Assembly (NCBI GenBank): GCA_963848825.1
Contig: CAWKFA010000008.1
Span: forward strand, 620,001 to 684,000
Reading direction: 5' to 3'
Source: CAVVSQ01 sp963848825
Lineage (GTDB): Bacteria; Planctomycetota; Planctomycetia; Gemmatales; Gemmataceae
DNA length: 64,000 nucleotides
Shown: positions 26,356 to 34,550 of the stretch, one piece after another
How the letters are laid out: every line of letters begins with the position of its first letter
Position numbering within the stretch: the first letter of the stretch is position 1
Made by a program: the position numbers and the translations under genes
Notes under the pieces: generated by a model
Database searches by the model: none
What the model was told of the DNA's origin: nothing
Seen by the model: only the letters and a program-made list of their open reading frames with translations

Positions 26356-26406
26356 CCCAGGGGCCCAGGGGGACATGTAAAAACATGTCCCCCTGGCCCC
26401 CTGGGG
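26356..26406. repeat. CCAGGGGGACAT hairpin, copy 1
   Basis: CCCAGGGGGACATGT and ACATGTCCCCCTGG form a perfect stem around an AAAA loop. Outer GGGCC/GGCCC-like extensions lengthen it. Arms are nearly the same as those at 27001-27050. Confidence 0.75.
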
Positions 26407-26469
26407 TCCTCTTGTATGTTCTTTTTACTGGGGTTCGTCATGCGGTTGGGAGCAGGTCTGGAAGGAGTC

Positions 26470-26497
26470 AATGTAACACAGTTGGGCGGCGATGGGG
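26470..26497. repeat. 28-base direct repeat, copy 1
   Basis: AATGTAACACAGTTGGGCGG followed by CGATGGGG. An exact second copy is at 26948-26975, 478 bases away in the same orientation. The pair frames the central part of the non-coding tract. Confidence 0.8.
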
Positions 26498-26763
26498 GCC
26501 GGATGCCCGGATCATCCAACAATTAGTCTGTTGTGGCAGGGTTATCCGGTACTCCGGATGACCCTGCTTCACCGTGAAGTGACCTTTTCCCTGAAGATCC
26601 CTTCAGCTTCTTCTTGAGTCCCCCTGGTCCGCTGGGGTAACTCTGGGGTCCTCCTGATGCGGCAGGGAGATGCCATTCCCATGGGCCGCCGCGATATCGT
26701 CGCTGGAATCTGTCGGCTGCCCACGTTCAACTTCGTCTTGGGGCTGTAGATTTCTAGCGCGTG

Positions 26764-26797
26764 GGTATGTAGCGTGCTTAAGCCCACGCTACATACC
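26764..26797. repeat. Hairpin GGTATGTAGCGTG / CACGCTACATACC
   Basis: A 13-bp perfect stem with an 8-base loop, followed on the plus strand by TTTACCC. Could be a terminator-like or RNA structural element; no adjacent gene explains it. Confidence 0.65.
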
Positions 26798-26947
26798 TTT
26801 ACCCATATGGCCTGGGGCATGTAAGATGCTGCCGCTGTCGCGCAAAGGCTATTCTTTCGCCTCCGAGGTTGGCAGGCGCAGCGTACGGATATGACGTTGT
26901 ACGCCATGGTGTGCTCTTTCCAAATTAAATGCCCGGGGTGTGGAAGC

Positions 26948-26975
26948 AATGTAACACAGTTGGGCGGCGATGGGG
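26948..26975. repeat. 28-base direct repeat, copy 2
   Basis: Exact copy of 26470-26497. It lies just before the second CCAGGGGGACAT hairpin; the first copy lies about 65 bases after the first hairpin. Confidence 0.8.
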
Positions 26976-27000
26976 TTAGCCTAAAATGAACGACGCCGAC

Positions 27001-27050
27001 CCAGAGGGCCAGGGGGACATGTTTGCGGATGTCCCCCTGGCCCCCTGGGG
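27001..27050. repeat. CCAGGGGGACAT hairpin, copy 2
   Basis: CCAGAGGGCCAGGGGGACAT pairs with ATGTCCCCCTGGCCCCCTGG around an 8-10-base loop, giving about 19 pairs of 20. Same arm sequence as the hairpin at 26356-26406. Confidence 0.75.
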
Positions 27051-27062
27051 GGTACCCTCTGG

Positions 27063-27272
27063 GACCCCCGATGGGGGTCGAAGCTATTAGCCGGGGGTCG
27101 AGCGCAGCGATACCCCAGGTTTTCGGTCACGTCGATCACCTCGACCCTGGTAGGGGTCGCAGCGTGGGCTCAGCTGCAACCCCTATCAGGGTCGATCGAT
27201 TGTGATGTCCTCATTACCGGTGGTATCGCTGCGCTCAACGGCCGGCTAATTGCTATGCCCCCTTATCGGGGT
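27063..27272. repeat. Nested long imperfect inverted repeat (about 210 bases)
   Basis: The outer arms pair GCTATTAGCCGG (27083-27094) with CCGGCTAATTGC, and GAGCGCAGCGATACC (27100-27114) exactly with GGTATCGCTGCGCTC (27222-27236). The inner arms pair 27141-27163 with 27173-27195 (21 of 23 positions). Between them GTCACGTCGATC is roughly complementary to GATCGATTGTGATG. The whole can fold as one long hairpin. Confidence 0.75.
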
Positions 27273-27315
27273 CGGTCGGTTGGGAACCCTCTCACGTATT
27301 ATTGGCACAGAGGGA

Positions 27316-28040
27316 TCAGCGTTTTTCCATTTCCTCGAAAGTCACATTCATGAGCGGGTACTGCCGCCAGGCGCGGTAGTCGAAGTGCCACCACTCGGCT
27401 TCGAAGACCGTGAAACCTTCGTCTTCCATGGCGCGGCGTAGGCGTTGGCGTTCCCAGCGCTGCTCGGACGTGCCACCCATGTAGTTTGGATACGCGCGGT
27501 CGGAAAACTCGTCGTAGCCCGAGACCATGTCGACCGCCTTGCCGGTCTCAAGGTCATAGAGGGTGAGATCGACCGCGCAGCCACGGTTGTGCCGTGAGCC
27601 CTGCTCCGGATCGGCGACAAAGAGGTGGAATTGCGCCGGGGTGGCGTCGAAGAAGAGCTTGGTGACATACCAGGGGCGGTAAGCGTCGTGGATCAGGAGG
27701 CCACGGCCATGCTCGCGCAGCTTTTTGTGCGCCCGCGCCAGTGCCTCGGCGGCGGGGCGTTGCAAGAACGCACGCGCGGACGTATAGACTGGCGTGCCCA
27801 GGAAATTGTTGGCCGTGGCGTAGCGAATGTCGAGCTTTAGCGTCGGCTCAAGCCTGGCAAGGTCCACCAGGTCGGGCGCCTTTTGCAGCGTGGTCTTTTC
27901 CTTGGGCGGCTTGGCGGCCAACGCCGCGGCCCGCAAATCGGCAACGGGCCGGACAGCGTCGATCTTGTAGGTGGCATTCTCTCCCTTGAGGATGCGCCGG
28001 CGAAAAGGTACGCTGGCGGCGATGGCTTCCCGCGCCGGCC
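27316..28040 (-). CDS. VanX-type D-Ala-D-Ala dipeptidase domain (C-terminal part of a frameshifted fusion)
   Basis: Peptidase M15D domain. Zinc site: SRHNRGCAVDLTL (SxHxxGxAxD) and the C-terminal FEAEWWHFDY (ExxWWH). The LLIHDAYRPWYVTK arginine motif is also present. Residues upstream (REAIAASVPFRRRILKG) continue from the fragment 27837-28391 after one missing G at about 28040. The enzyme splits D-alanyl-D-alanine, altering the peptidoglycan precursor pool or recycling wall fragments. Here it is the last domain of a protein that begins with a serine beta-lactamase-like domain. Confidence 0.85.
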
Positions 28041-28391
28041 CGATTCCCCTCTCTTGAAGACGATCTTGTCGCCCATGTAGAGCCCAAAATCGGGGAACTT
28101 GTAGATATCTGCCGACACTTCCTCGAGCGGGTACAAAAACACCCATTCGATCAGCGCCTGCAATTTGCCATCCTTCTCGAGTATGTAGAGGATATTGTGG
28201 TCCTCCCCATATTCGCCGATAAGCCCACGCCAGTTTTCGGGTATTGCTCCCGTCGGCGCCGCCTCCTGGGCCTTCGTGAAGGTATCGGCGCCGATCTTGA
28301 GCCGGTCTCCGTCACGGGTGATTTTCGGGCCATGGCCGGTCACGTCGTCCACCATCAGGTCCTGGCCAAGCTGGCGGATTTCGGTGCGCAC
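27837..28391 (-). CDS. Linker domain between beta-lactamase and VanX domains (frameshifted fragment)
   Basis: Authentic part is about 28040-28475; the formal GTG start at 28391 lies inside it. Reading the frame upstream gives AGRYRFKDKEVELSEAAGRL, so it continues the beta-lactamase-like protein. A DUF3471-like beta domain is common after such hydrolases (DGDRLKIGADTFTKAQE, then KDGKLQALIEWVFLY). At about 28040 the frame is lost and the VanX domain follows in another. Confidence 0.65.
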   Translation of the reverse strand: MRTEIRQLGQDLMVDDVTGHGPKITRDGDRLKIGADTFTKAQEAAPTGAIPENWRGLIGEYGEDHNILYILEKDGKLQALIEWVFLYPLEEVSADIYKFPDFGLYMGDKIVFKRGESGRRGKPSPPAYLFAGASSRERMPPTRSTLSGPLPICGPRRWPPSRPRKRPRCKRRPTWWTLPGLSRR

Positions 28392-28441
28392 GCCTCCCTT
28401 CGCGGGAATGAGATACAGTCGCCCAGCAGCCTCGCTTAGCT

Positions 28442-29647
28442 CTACTTCCTTGTCCTTGAACCGATAACGTCCCGCCAGCTCGCGGCCAGGCCCTCGGGCA
28501 GTTTTTTGGTTAGTTCGAGCGGGGGCAACGGCTTGCCCGCCCTGAGAGCCACCATGCCGCGCAGGGCGTAGTCGCTGACCCGTTTGGTGACGGCATTGGC
28601 GACGTCTTTCGAGGCGATGACCACAACTCCGAGTTTGTCCTCTGGCAACGCGCTCAGGTCCGTGGCGAACCCATAAACGGCGCCGCCGTGGCCGATGCGT
28701 TTTTTGCCTTCGAAGTCGGAGATCAAAAAGCTGATGCCGAAGCCGGACTTTTCGCCTGGCTTGCCGTATTGGATCTTGAACATCGACTCGAGCGTTTCGG
28801 GCCGGAGCAGTTGCTTTCCCGTCGATGTTTTGCCGCCGGCAAAGAGAAAGCGCAGCAATTTGGCCTGGTCATTGACGGTCGACTGCAAACTGCCCGCCGA
28901 CGGCATGCCGAGCTCCCAGGTGGGGGCAGCAAAGATCTTGCCGTGGTAAGTCCACATGATGGCCCGTGCCTGGTTTTTCCGGGCCTGGGCCGTCGGTGCA
29001 TAGGAACTGCTCGTCATGCCGATGGGCGTCAGGAGCTTGCGTTCGATAAGTTTGGCAAAGGGCTCGTGTTGTGTCTTTTCCAGGAGGAGACCAACCGTGG
29101 CCAGGGCCGCGTTGGAATAGCTGGCCGTCGTTTCCGGAACGTAGACAAGTTCGGTCTGATTGAGACTGGCCACGGTCTGGGTCAAGGTGGGCTCGGAGGC
29201 GTCAAAGTAGTTGCCGACGGGCGCTTCGCGCACCAGGCCTGAACGGTGCGCCAGCATTTGCCGCAAAGTGATTTGTTTGCCGGTGGTGTTCTTCGGCTTG
29301 AACTCGGGCAAATAGGTTTGCACGGGCTGATCGAGGTCGATCAGGCCCTGTTCGACGAGCATCATGAGCAGCAGGGCGGTGATGGGTTTGGACACCGAGC
29401 CGACGCGGTAAAGGGTGTCCGCCGTGGCACGCGTTTTCGCGGCGGGGTCCTGGAAGCCATGACCTTGTGCCCAGACGAGTTGTTGATCGTCAACGAGCGC
29501 CCAGGATAGCGCGGGAATGCCTTTGTCGACAATCTCTTGATCAAGCCAGGTTCGCAGCGCCTCAATGAGCGGCTGGTACTTTTGGGTGGTGCTTTCGTCC
29601 GCGCAGACGAGAACGATGGGCGCGAAGCACAATAAAAGCAGGGGCAA
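28442..29647 (-). CDS. Serine hydrolase, class C beta-lactamase-like domain (N-terminal part of fusion)
   Basis: About 400 residues with a signal peptide (PLLLLCFAPIVLVCA). Active-site motifs of the PBP/class C family: SVSK (SxxK) in YRVGSVSKPITALLL, YSN in ASYSNAALATVG, and HGG in IGHGGAVYGFATDL. The stop at 28442 follows a likely one-base loss at about 28475; the next frame continues as a DUF3471-like domain and then VanX. The formal start is TTG 29647. The in-frame environment suggests a further error near 29655, because ATG 29669 with GAGGAG upstream would otherwise serve. Probably acts on D-Ala peptides in the periplasm. Confidence 0.85.
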   Translation of the reverse strand: MPLLLLCFAPIVLVCADESTTQKYQPLIEALRTWLDQEIVDKGIPALSWALVDDQQLVWAQGHGFQDPAAKTRATADTLYRVGSVSKPITALLLMMLVEQGLIDLDQPVQTYLPEFKPKNTTGKQITLRQMLAHRSGLVREAPVGNYFDASEPTLTQTVASLNQTELVYVPETTASYSNAALATVGLLLEKTQHEPFAKLIERKLLTPIGMTSSSYAPTAQARKNQARAIMWTYHGKIFAAPTWELGMPSAGSLQSTVNDQAKLLRFLFAGGKTSTGKQLLRPETLESMFKIQYGKPGEKSGFGISFLISDFEGKKRIGHGGAVYGFATDLSALPEDKLGVVVIASKDVANAVTKRVSDYALRGMVALRAGKPLPPLELTKKLPEGLAASWRDVIGSRTRK

Positions 29648-30742
29648 CCAGCGCGCGCATCGGCATGCTCCTCATCGCGAGCGACCGTTTAGCTCTCGCA
29701 GGATGCTTTGCGAGCATGCCCGCCAGTTCGAGCGTGGAGCGGTAGATGCCGTCGGCATCCAGGCCCAGCTCCGCGAGCAACTCGCCGCGTTCGCCATGCT
29801 CGATGAAGCGGTCGGGAATCCCCAGGCGCAACAGATTGCGGGTATCGAGCCCCGCCGCATTGGCCGCTTCGAGCACGGCGCTGCCAAAGCCGCCTTCGAG
29901 AGTGCCTTCCTCGACGGTCACCAGGAAGGGCAATTCTTCCAGGGCCCGCAAGATGGTGCCCTTGTCGAGCGGTTTCGCGAAGCGTGCGTTGATGACGCCG
30001 ACTTCCAGGCCATCTTTACGTAGCTTTTCCGCGGCCTTGACACAGGTGGCGAACAAAGTTCCAAAGGCCACGATCATGCCGTCCGCGCCCCATTCGTAAA
30101 CTTCCGCCTGGCCCAGTTCGATCGGGCTGACGCCCCGGTCGATCTTTTCGAGGCTGGCCTTGGGATAGCGCAGCGACGTCGGCCCGTTGTGTTCGAGGGC
30201 GAAGCGCAGCATGGGGGCCACATCGGTTTCATCGCCCGGGGCCATCACCACCATGTTGGGGAAGAGCCGCATGTACGGGATGTCGAAGCAGCCGTGATGG
30301 GTTGGGCCATCAGGGCCGGTCAGGCCGGCACGATCGAGGCAGAAGGTGACGGGCAGGTTCTGCAGAGCCACCTCCTGAAAGATCTGGTCGAAGGAGCGTT
30401 GCAAAAACGTCGAATAAATATCGACGATGGGCCGCACGCCTGCCTTGGCTTTGCCGGCGGCAAAAGCGACAGCGTGGGATTCGCAGATGCCCACGTCGAA
30501 GAAACGATCCGGAAACTCGGTGCGGACATTCTCTAGTTTGTTGCCCTGGCACATCGCGGCGGTCGTGACGGTAACGCGCGGATTGTCGCGCATCGCTTGA
30601 TGGATCGCGGCGCTGATGACATCGGTATAGGCCCTGGCGCCGCCGCGCTTCAGTGAGACGATCGTACGGTCCGGCCCCATCTTTTCGAAAACCGGCGGCG
30701 TATGGTAGGTGACTGGGTCCTCGCTGGCCTGCGCCACCCCGC
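29562..30742 (-). CDS. dxs: 1-deoxy-D-xylulose-5-phosphate synthase, C-terminal part (frameshifted)
   Basis: Starts in authentic sequence at RGVAQASEDPVTYHTPPVFE. Contains the transketolase pyrimidine-binding domain (CLDRAGLTGPDGPTHHGCFD, with the conserved GPTHHG) and the C-terminal domain (EEGTLEGGFGSAVLEAANA, RLGIPDRFIEHGERGELLAE). Continues the N-terminal fragment at 30650-31594. The tail after AKHPARAKRSLAMRS reads into the next gene's signal peptide, so the true end is uncertain, probably about 29665-29690. Confidence 0.9.
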
Positions 30743-31594
30743 GCCCTTCACCGTCAACACGTGCAAGAGCACCGGGCCGGGATAATCCTTGACCTGATCC
30801 AGCCAGCCGCGCAGGCTCGCCAAATCGTGGCCGTCGACCGGTCCGACATAGTGGAAGCCGAGCTCCTCGAAAAGCATGCCGCCGGTGAGTAAGGCTTTGA
30901 GGGCATCGCGAACCTGGTCGAGCGCCTGGTTGGCCATGCCGCCCACGAGGGGAATCTTGCCCAAGATCTTCTGGATATTTCGTTTGGAGCCCTGGTAGAG
31001 GTTCGTCAGCCGGGCGCGATCCAGGCACTGGGCCAGGGCGCCGACGCGCGGGCAGATGGACATCTGGTTGTCGTTGAGCACGACCAACAATTTACGCTTC
31101 AGATGGCCGGCGTTATTGAGTGCTTCGAAGACCACTCCCGACGGCAAGGCGCCATCCCCAACCACGGCCACGCTGTAGCGATCCGGCCGGCCCATCAACT
31201 CGTCGCCCACCTTGAGGCCCAGCGATGACGACACGGAGCAGCCGGCGTGGCCGGTCATGAACAAATCAAAGAGGCTCTCCTCCGGATTGGGATAGCCCAT
31301 GAGACCGCCGCGGGTGCGAATCGTGTCGAAGCGTTCGTAGCGGCCCGTGACAAGCTTGTGGGGATATATCTGATGGCCCGTGTCCCAGATGAGCCGGTCT
31401 TTCGAGAAATCGAAGGACAGGTGCAGCGCCAGACACAACTCGACGACCCCGAGGTTGCTCGCGAAATGCGCGGGCCGGATGCTGAGAACGCGAATCAACT
31501 CGTCGCGCATTTCCTGGGCGACTTGCTTCAGTTCCTCGTCTGTGAATTTGTGTAAATCGGCGGGTGTATTGATTCTCGCGAGGAGGTCGCTCAT
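30650..31594 (-). CDS. dxs: 1-deoxy-D-xylulose-5-phosphate synthase, N-terminal part (frameshifted)
   Basis: ATG 31594 with AAGGGA eight bases upstream gives MSDLLARINTPADLHKFTDE. Thiamine-diphosphate site: HFASNLGVVELCLALH, GHQIYPHKLVTGR, VVGDGALPSGVVFEALNNAG (GDG...N) and LNDNQMSI. After LLHVLTVKG the frame is lost: AAGGGCGCGGGG would need one more G to give KGRGVAQASEDP. Dxs condenses pyruvate and glyceraldehyde-3-phosphate in the first MEP isoprenoid step. It follows xseA-xseB-ispA on the same strand, the common operon order. Confidence 0.93.
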   Translation of the reverse strand: MSDLLARINTPADLHKFTDEELKQVAQEMRDELIRVLSIRPAHFASNLGVVELCLALHLSFDFSKDRLIWDTGHQIYPHKLVTGRYERFDTIRTRGGLMGYPNPEESLFDLFMTGHAGCSVSSSLGLKVGDELMGRPDRYSVAVVGDGALPSGVVFEALNNAGHLKRKLLVVLNDNQMSICPRVGALAQCLDRARLTNLYQGSKRNIQKILGKIPLVGGMANQALDQVRDALKALLTGGMLFEELGFHYVGPVDGHDLASLRGWLDQVKDYPGPVLLHVLTVKGAGWRRPARTQSPTIRRRFSKRWGRTVRSSH

Positions 31595-31752
31595 GAAAAC
31601 GTCCCTTTCTGTCATGATGTAGATCCGTCGGACCCATGCTCCGCACGGGCTGCCGCAGCCCACACGCTCCGCGCCTGGGCATCTTACTCTTCTTCTCTAC
31701 CCGTATATTTTTATCAGATTTAACAGCCCGTTACCCCCCTATTTGGCCATGC

Positions 31753-32694
31753 TTATCGATTTCTGGCAAGGACAAAATGCATCAAAGACGCTAAAGGCGT
31801 CCCGTTTTCACCCAGGGGGGTCAGCAATGCGAACGTTTTAGCCGCCAAATCCTGGGCGTGCCGCCGGCTTTCTTCAATGCCCAGGAGTCCCGGATAGGTG
31901 AGCTTGCCGCGGGCCGCGTCTTTTTGCGTCCTCTTGCCCGTGGTCGACGAAGTGCCCTCCGCGTCGAGCAAATCGTCGGTGATTTGAAAGACCAGGCCGA
32001 AATAATGGCCAAATTGGTCCAGCCGGGCCAATAAATCACGGTCCAGTCCGCCAGGCCGCTGCCCCTGCGCGCACCAGATTCCAAGGCGTAGACAGGCCCT
32101 GAATAGTGCTCCGGTTTTATTCTGATGAATGTGCTCGAGGGCCTCGACCGTATGCGGCTGGTCTGTTCTCGGAAACAGCGGGTCGGCCAGTGTGCCCGTG
32201 GACCGCTCCCAGGCGAGATCTTCGACCTGGCCGCCGACCATGCCGGCCGCGCCAGCGCCGCGGGCAAGTTCCAGGCAGCTGGCAGCTGCGACCTGACTGT
32301 CCAGGTGCTGGGCCAGTACCTGGAAGGCGAGCGTCAACAAGGCATCGCCGGCCAGGATGGCCAGCGCTTCGCCGAATTTTTTATGGCAGGTTGGCAAACC
32401 CCGCCGCAAATCATCATCATCCATGGCCGGCAGGTCGTCATGAATGAGCGAATAGGTGTGGACCATTTCGACGGCGCAGGCCGCTGGCCAGGCTTGCGCG
32501 TCCGTGCCGCCCGCTGCCGCGCTGGCCATGAAAACCAGGCAGGGCCGCAAGCGCTTGCCCGGCGCCAGCAAACTATAGCGCATCGCCTCACGCAACGGGG
32601 CCGGAATGCCGGCTTCCGCGTCCAGCACCGCTTTCAGATGATGATCCACCAGCGCTTGTTTGGCTTGCAAAACCTGGGCAAGGTCGAATGGCAC
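31753..32694 (-). CDS. ispA: Polyprenyl synthetase (farnesyl/geranylgeranyl diphosphate synthase)
   Basis: 313 residues, intact. First aspartate-rich motif DDLPAMDDDDLRRG at about residues 84-97, second motif DDLLDAEG at about 232-239, and GKRLRPCLVF at about 46-55. Condenses isopentenyl diphosphate with allylic diphosphates; product length cannot be told with certainty from this reading. Lies 10 bases after xseB and upstream of dxs, matching the xseA-xseB-ispA-dxs arrangement. Confidence 0.92.
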   Translation of the reverse strand: MPFDLAQVLQAKQALVDHHLKAVLDAEAGIPAPLREAMRYSLLAPGKRLRPCLVFMASAAAGGTDAQAWPAACAVEMVHTYSLIHDDLPAMDDDDLRRGLPTCHKKFGEALAILAGDALLTLAFQVLAQHLDSQVAAASCLELARGAGAAGMVGGQVEDLAWERSTGTLADPLFPRTDQPHTVEALEHIHQNKTGALFRACLRLGIWCAQGQRPGGLDRDLLARLDQFGHYFGLVFQITDDLLDAEGTSSTTGKRTQKDAARGKLTYPGLLGIEESRRHAQDLAAKTFALLTPLGENGTPLASLMHFVLARNR

Positions 32695-32704
32695 CGCGCA
32701 CTCC

Positions 32705-32983
32705 CTACCGTTTTGTTGGGCCTTTGCCGGCCTCGATGCTGGCGCTGTGATCGAACGGCTTGGTCACCGGGTTGCCTTCGCCGTCGTGGCCCGTCAATTC
32801 GAGAATTCTCATTTCCACCACGCGTAGCTGCCCATAACAGCATTTGAGCAACCCCACCCCTTGCTCGTAACGCGCCAGCGAATCCTCAAGGCCGATTTGC
32901 CCATCTTCCAGTTCGCGGATGAGGCGCTCCAGGTCGGCGAGTGCCTGCTCGAAATTGGGAGTGGGGATGGTTGGTTCCGGCAT
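32705..32983 (-). CDS. xseB: Exodeoxyribonuclease VII small subunit
   Basis: 92 residues. The family core FEQALADLERLIRELEDGQI and LEDSLARYEQGVGLLKCCYG forms the two-helix hairpin that wraps the large subunit. A polar tail of 25 residues follows. Complexed with XseA it degrades single-stranded DNA. Starts seven bases after the xseA stop. Confidence 0.95.
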   Translation of the reverse strand: MPEPTIPTPNFEQALADLERLIRELEDGQIGLEDSLARYEQGVGLLKCCYGQLRVVEMRILELTGHDGEGNPVTKPFDHSASIEAGKGPTKR

Positions 32984-32990
32984 GGCTTGT

Positions 32991-34211
32991 TCAAAGGTTT
33001 GGTTCGATTTCCTCGACTCGGGTCCGCAGTTTACCGTCGGCGATCAGAATCTCGAGGATGGCGCCGGCCTTCACGTCGCGCACGCTGCTTACCACGTGCC
33101 GCTCCGGCCAGGTCCGCGTTAAGCTATAGCCGCGTGCCAGCACGTTCAAGGGGCTGAGCGATTCCAGGCGGGCGGTGTGAGCATTCGCTAGCTGGCGTGC
33201 CTTGTGAAGGCGGTTGGCCATGGCGCGGCGCAGACGGCCTTCCCACTCATCGAGCTTACGCTCCTGATTGCGAATCCTTTCCAGCGGCTGCTTGAAGATG
33301 CGCCGCTCCGCGAATTCCGCCAGCCGCCGCGAGGCTATTTGAAAACGCGCCGCCAACAGCGCCAGCAAGCGCTGGCCACGCTGCTGCATGAACTTGTCCA
33401 GCTCGCCCCGGTCGGGTGTCGCCAACTCCGCCGCTTCGCTCGGCGTCAGTGCCCGCCGATCAGCTACCAGGTCGGCCAGCGTCACGTCGATTTCATGGCC
33501 AACGGCCGAGATGACCGGATGGCGCGAGGCGAAGATGGCCTGGGCCACCTTCTCGGTGTTGAACGCCGCCAGGTCTTCACTGCTGCCCCCGCCCCGGCCG
33601 AGTAGCACCACGTCAACGTTGGCGAGCAGATCGAGCCGTCGCAAGGCAGTCGCGATCTCCTCCGCCGCGCCTTCTCCTTGCACGCGCACCCCACAGACCA
33701 ACACCTCGACCATCGGCCAGCGCCGGCCCAGAATCTCCAGCATATCGCGGATGGCTGCTCCCGTGGGGCTCGTCACCAGGGCAATGCGGCGTGGGAAGCG
33801 CGGGATGGGGCGTTTACGCTCGGCAGCGAAATAACCAAGCTTGGCCAGCTTTTCCTTGAGCTTTTTAAGGGCCAGCTCCTGCGCCCCCAGCCCGCGCGGC
33901 TGGATCTCGTCGATGACGAGTTGATAGTCGCCGCGCGGAGCATAAACGCTCAGCTTGCCGCGCACCAGAACTTCCATGCCCTCGTCATATTCCAGCCGGC
34001 CGCGCTGTGCCGTCGTACGCCAAATAACGCAACGGACCAGCGCCGTCGCATCTTTCAGGCTCAGGTAAACATGTCCGGAGCTGGCGCGGGTCAACGAGGA
34101 GATTTCCCCCGTCACCCACACCGAGTCAAAAGTGTTTTCAACAAGCGCCTTGATCTGCAGGGTTAGCTGCCCCACCGTCAAGACTGTCGGTTCGTCAAAC
34201 AGCGTTTTCAT
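32991..34211 (-). CDS. xseA: Exodeoxyribonuclease VII large subunit
   Basis: 406 residues, intact. N-terminal OB-fold (TGEISSLTRASSGHVYLSLK), catalytic core with LVTSPTGAAIRDMLEI, LLGRGGGSSEDLAAFN and SAVGHEIDVTLADLVADRRA, then a coiled-coil region and C-terminal RGYSLTR. All family signatures are present. First gene of the xseA-xseB-ispA-dxs series on the minus strand; ATG 34211. Confidence 0.96.
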   Translation of the reverse strand: MKTLFDEPTVLTVGQLTLQIKALVENTFDSVWVTGEISSLTRASSGHVYLSLKDATALVRCVIWRTTAQRGRLEYDEGMEVLVRGKLSVYAPRGDYQLVIDEIQPRGLGAQELALKKLKEKLAKLGYFAAERKRPIPRFPRRIALVTSPTGAAIRDMLEILGRRWPMVEVLVCGVRVQGEGAAEEIATALRRLDLLANVDVVLLGRGGGSSEDLAAFNTEKVAQAIFASRHPVISAVGHEIDVTLADLVADRRALTPSEAAELATPDRGELDKFMQQRGQRLLALLAARFQIASRRLAEFAERRIFKQPLERIRNQERKLDEWEGRLRRAMANRLHKARQLANAHTARLESLSPLNVLARGYSLTRTWPERHVVSSVRDVKAGAILEILIADGKLRTRVEEIEPNL

Positions 34212-34219
34212 GCGCTAGT

Positions 34220-34501
34220 TCATAAGTCTAGTGCGTTTTTCCCGGTGATGACACTGATAATGCACGCTGTCACAATGAAGAAGAAAAAGGAGGCCATGCT
34301 CAGGAACGCTCTGTTCCGTTCCTGCAATCCTTTATCTGTAAGCACCGTGGGGTCGTAAATCATGAATTGAGCTTTGAAGAATGATATGTCCGTTTTTCTA
34401 TGATGCATGGCGCTGATTGTGAACCCCGCAAAGGCTACCCATGAGCAAACAGCCCCAAAGACGCAAAAAGCTACGATGAGACGACTGATGATAAGTGCCA
34501 T
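34220..34501 (-). CDS. Small two-helix membrane protein of unknown function
   Basis: 93 residues from ATG 34501; the frame extends to 34591 but overlaps the GT39 gene end. Two membrane segments (ISRLIVAFCVFGAVCSWVAF and FLSMASFFFFIVTACIISVI) flank a polar loop with KTDISFFKAQFMIYDP. Base composition is clearly lower in G+C than its neighbours, suggesting acquired DNA. I do not recognise the family. Between the GT39 gene and xseA with short gaps. Confidence 0.55.
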   Translation of the reverse strand: MALIISRLIVAFCVFGAVCSWVAFAGFTISAMHHRKTDISFFKAQFMIYDPTVLTDKGLQERNRAFLSMASFFFFIVTACIISVITGKNALDL

Positions 34502-34550
34502 TTTGAAATCATCCGTCAAGGTCGGGTAGAGGGATAATTCGTTTTTGATG

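Larger units (their letters stand above)
26146..27315. other. 1.2-kb non-coding tract rich in hairpins and repeats
   Basis: No convincing protein-coding frame in six frames. It contains two hairpins sharing CCAGGGGGACAT arms (26356-26406 and 27001-27050), a 28-base direct repeat (26470-26497 and 26948-26975), a 12-13-bp hairpin (26764-26797) and a nested long inverted repeat (27063-27272). It may hold structured RNAs or dead mobile elements. Confidence 0.6.

Noticed and set aside
26146..27315. CRISPR array in the repeat-rich non-coding tract
   Set aside because: The repeats are few, unevenly spaced and mostly inverted; there are no regular spacers and no cas genes in the window.
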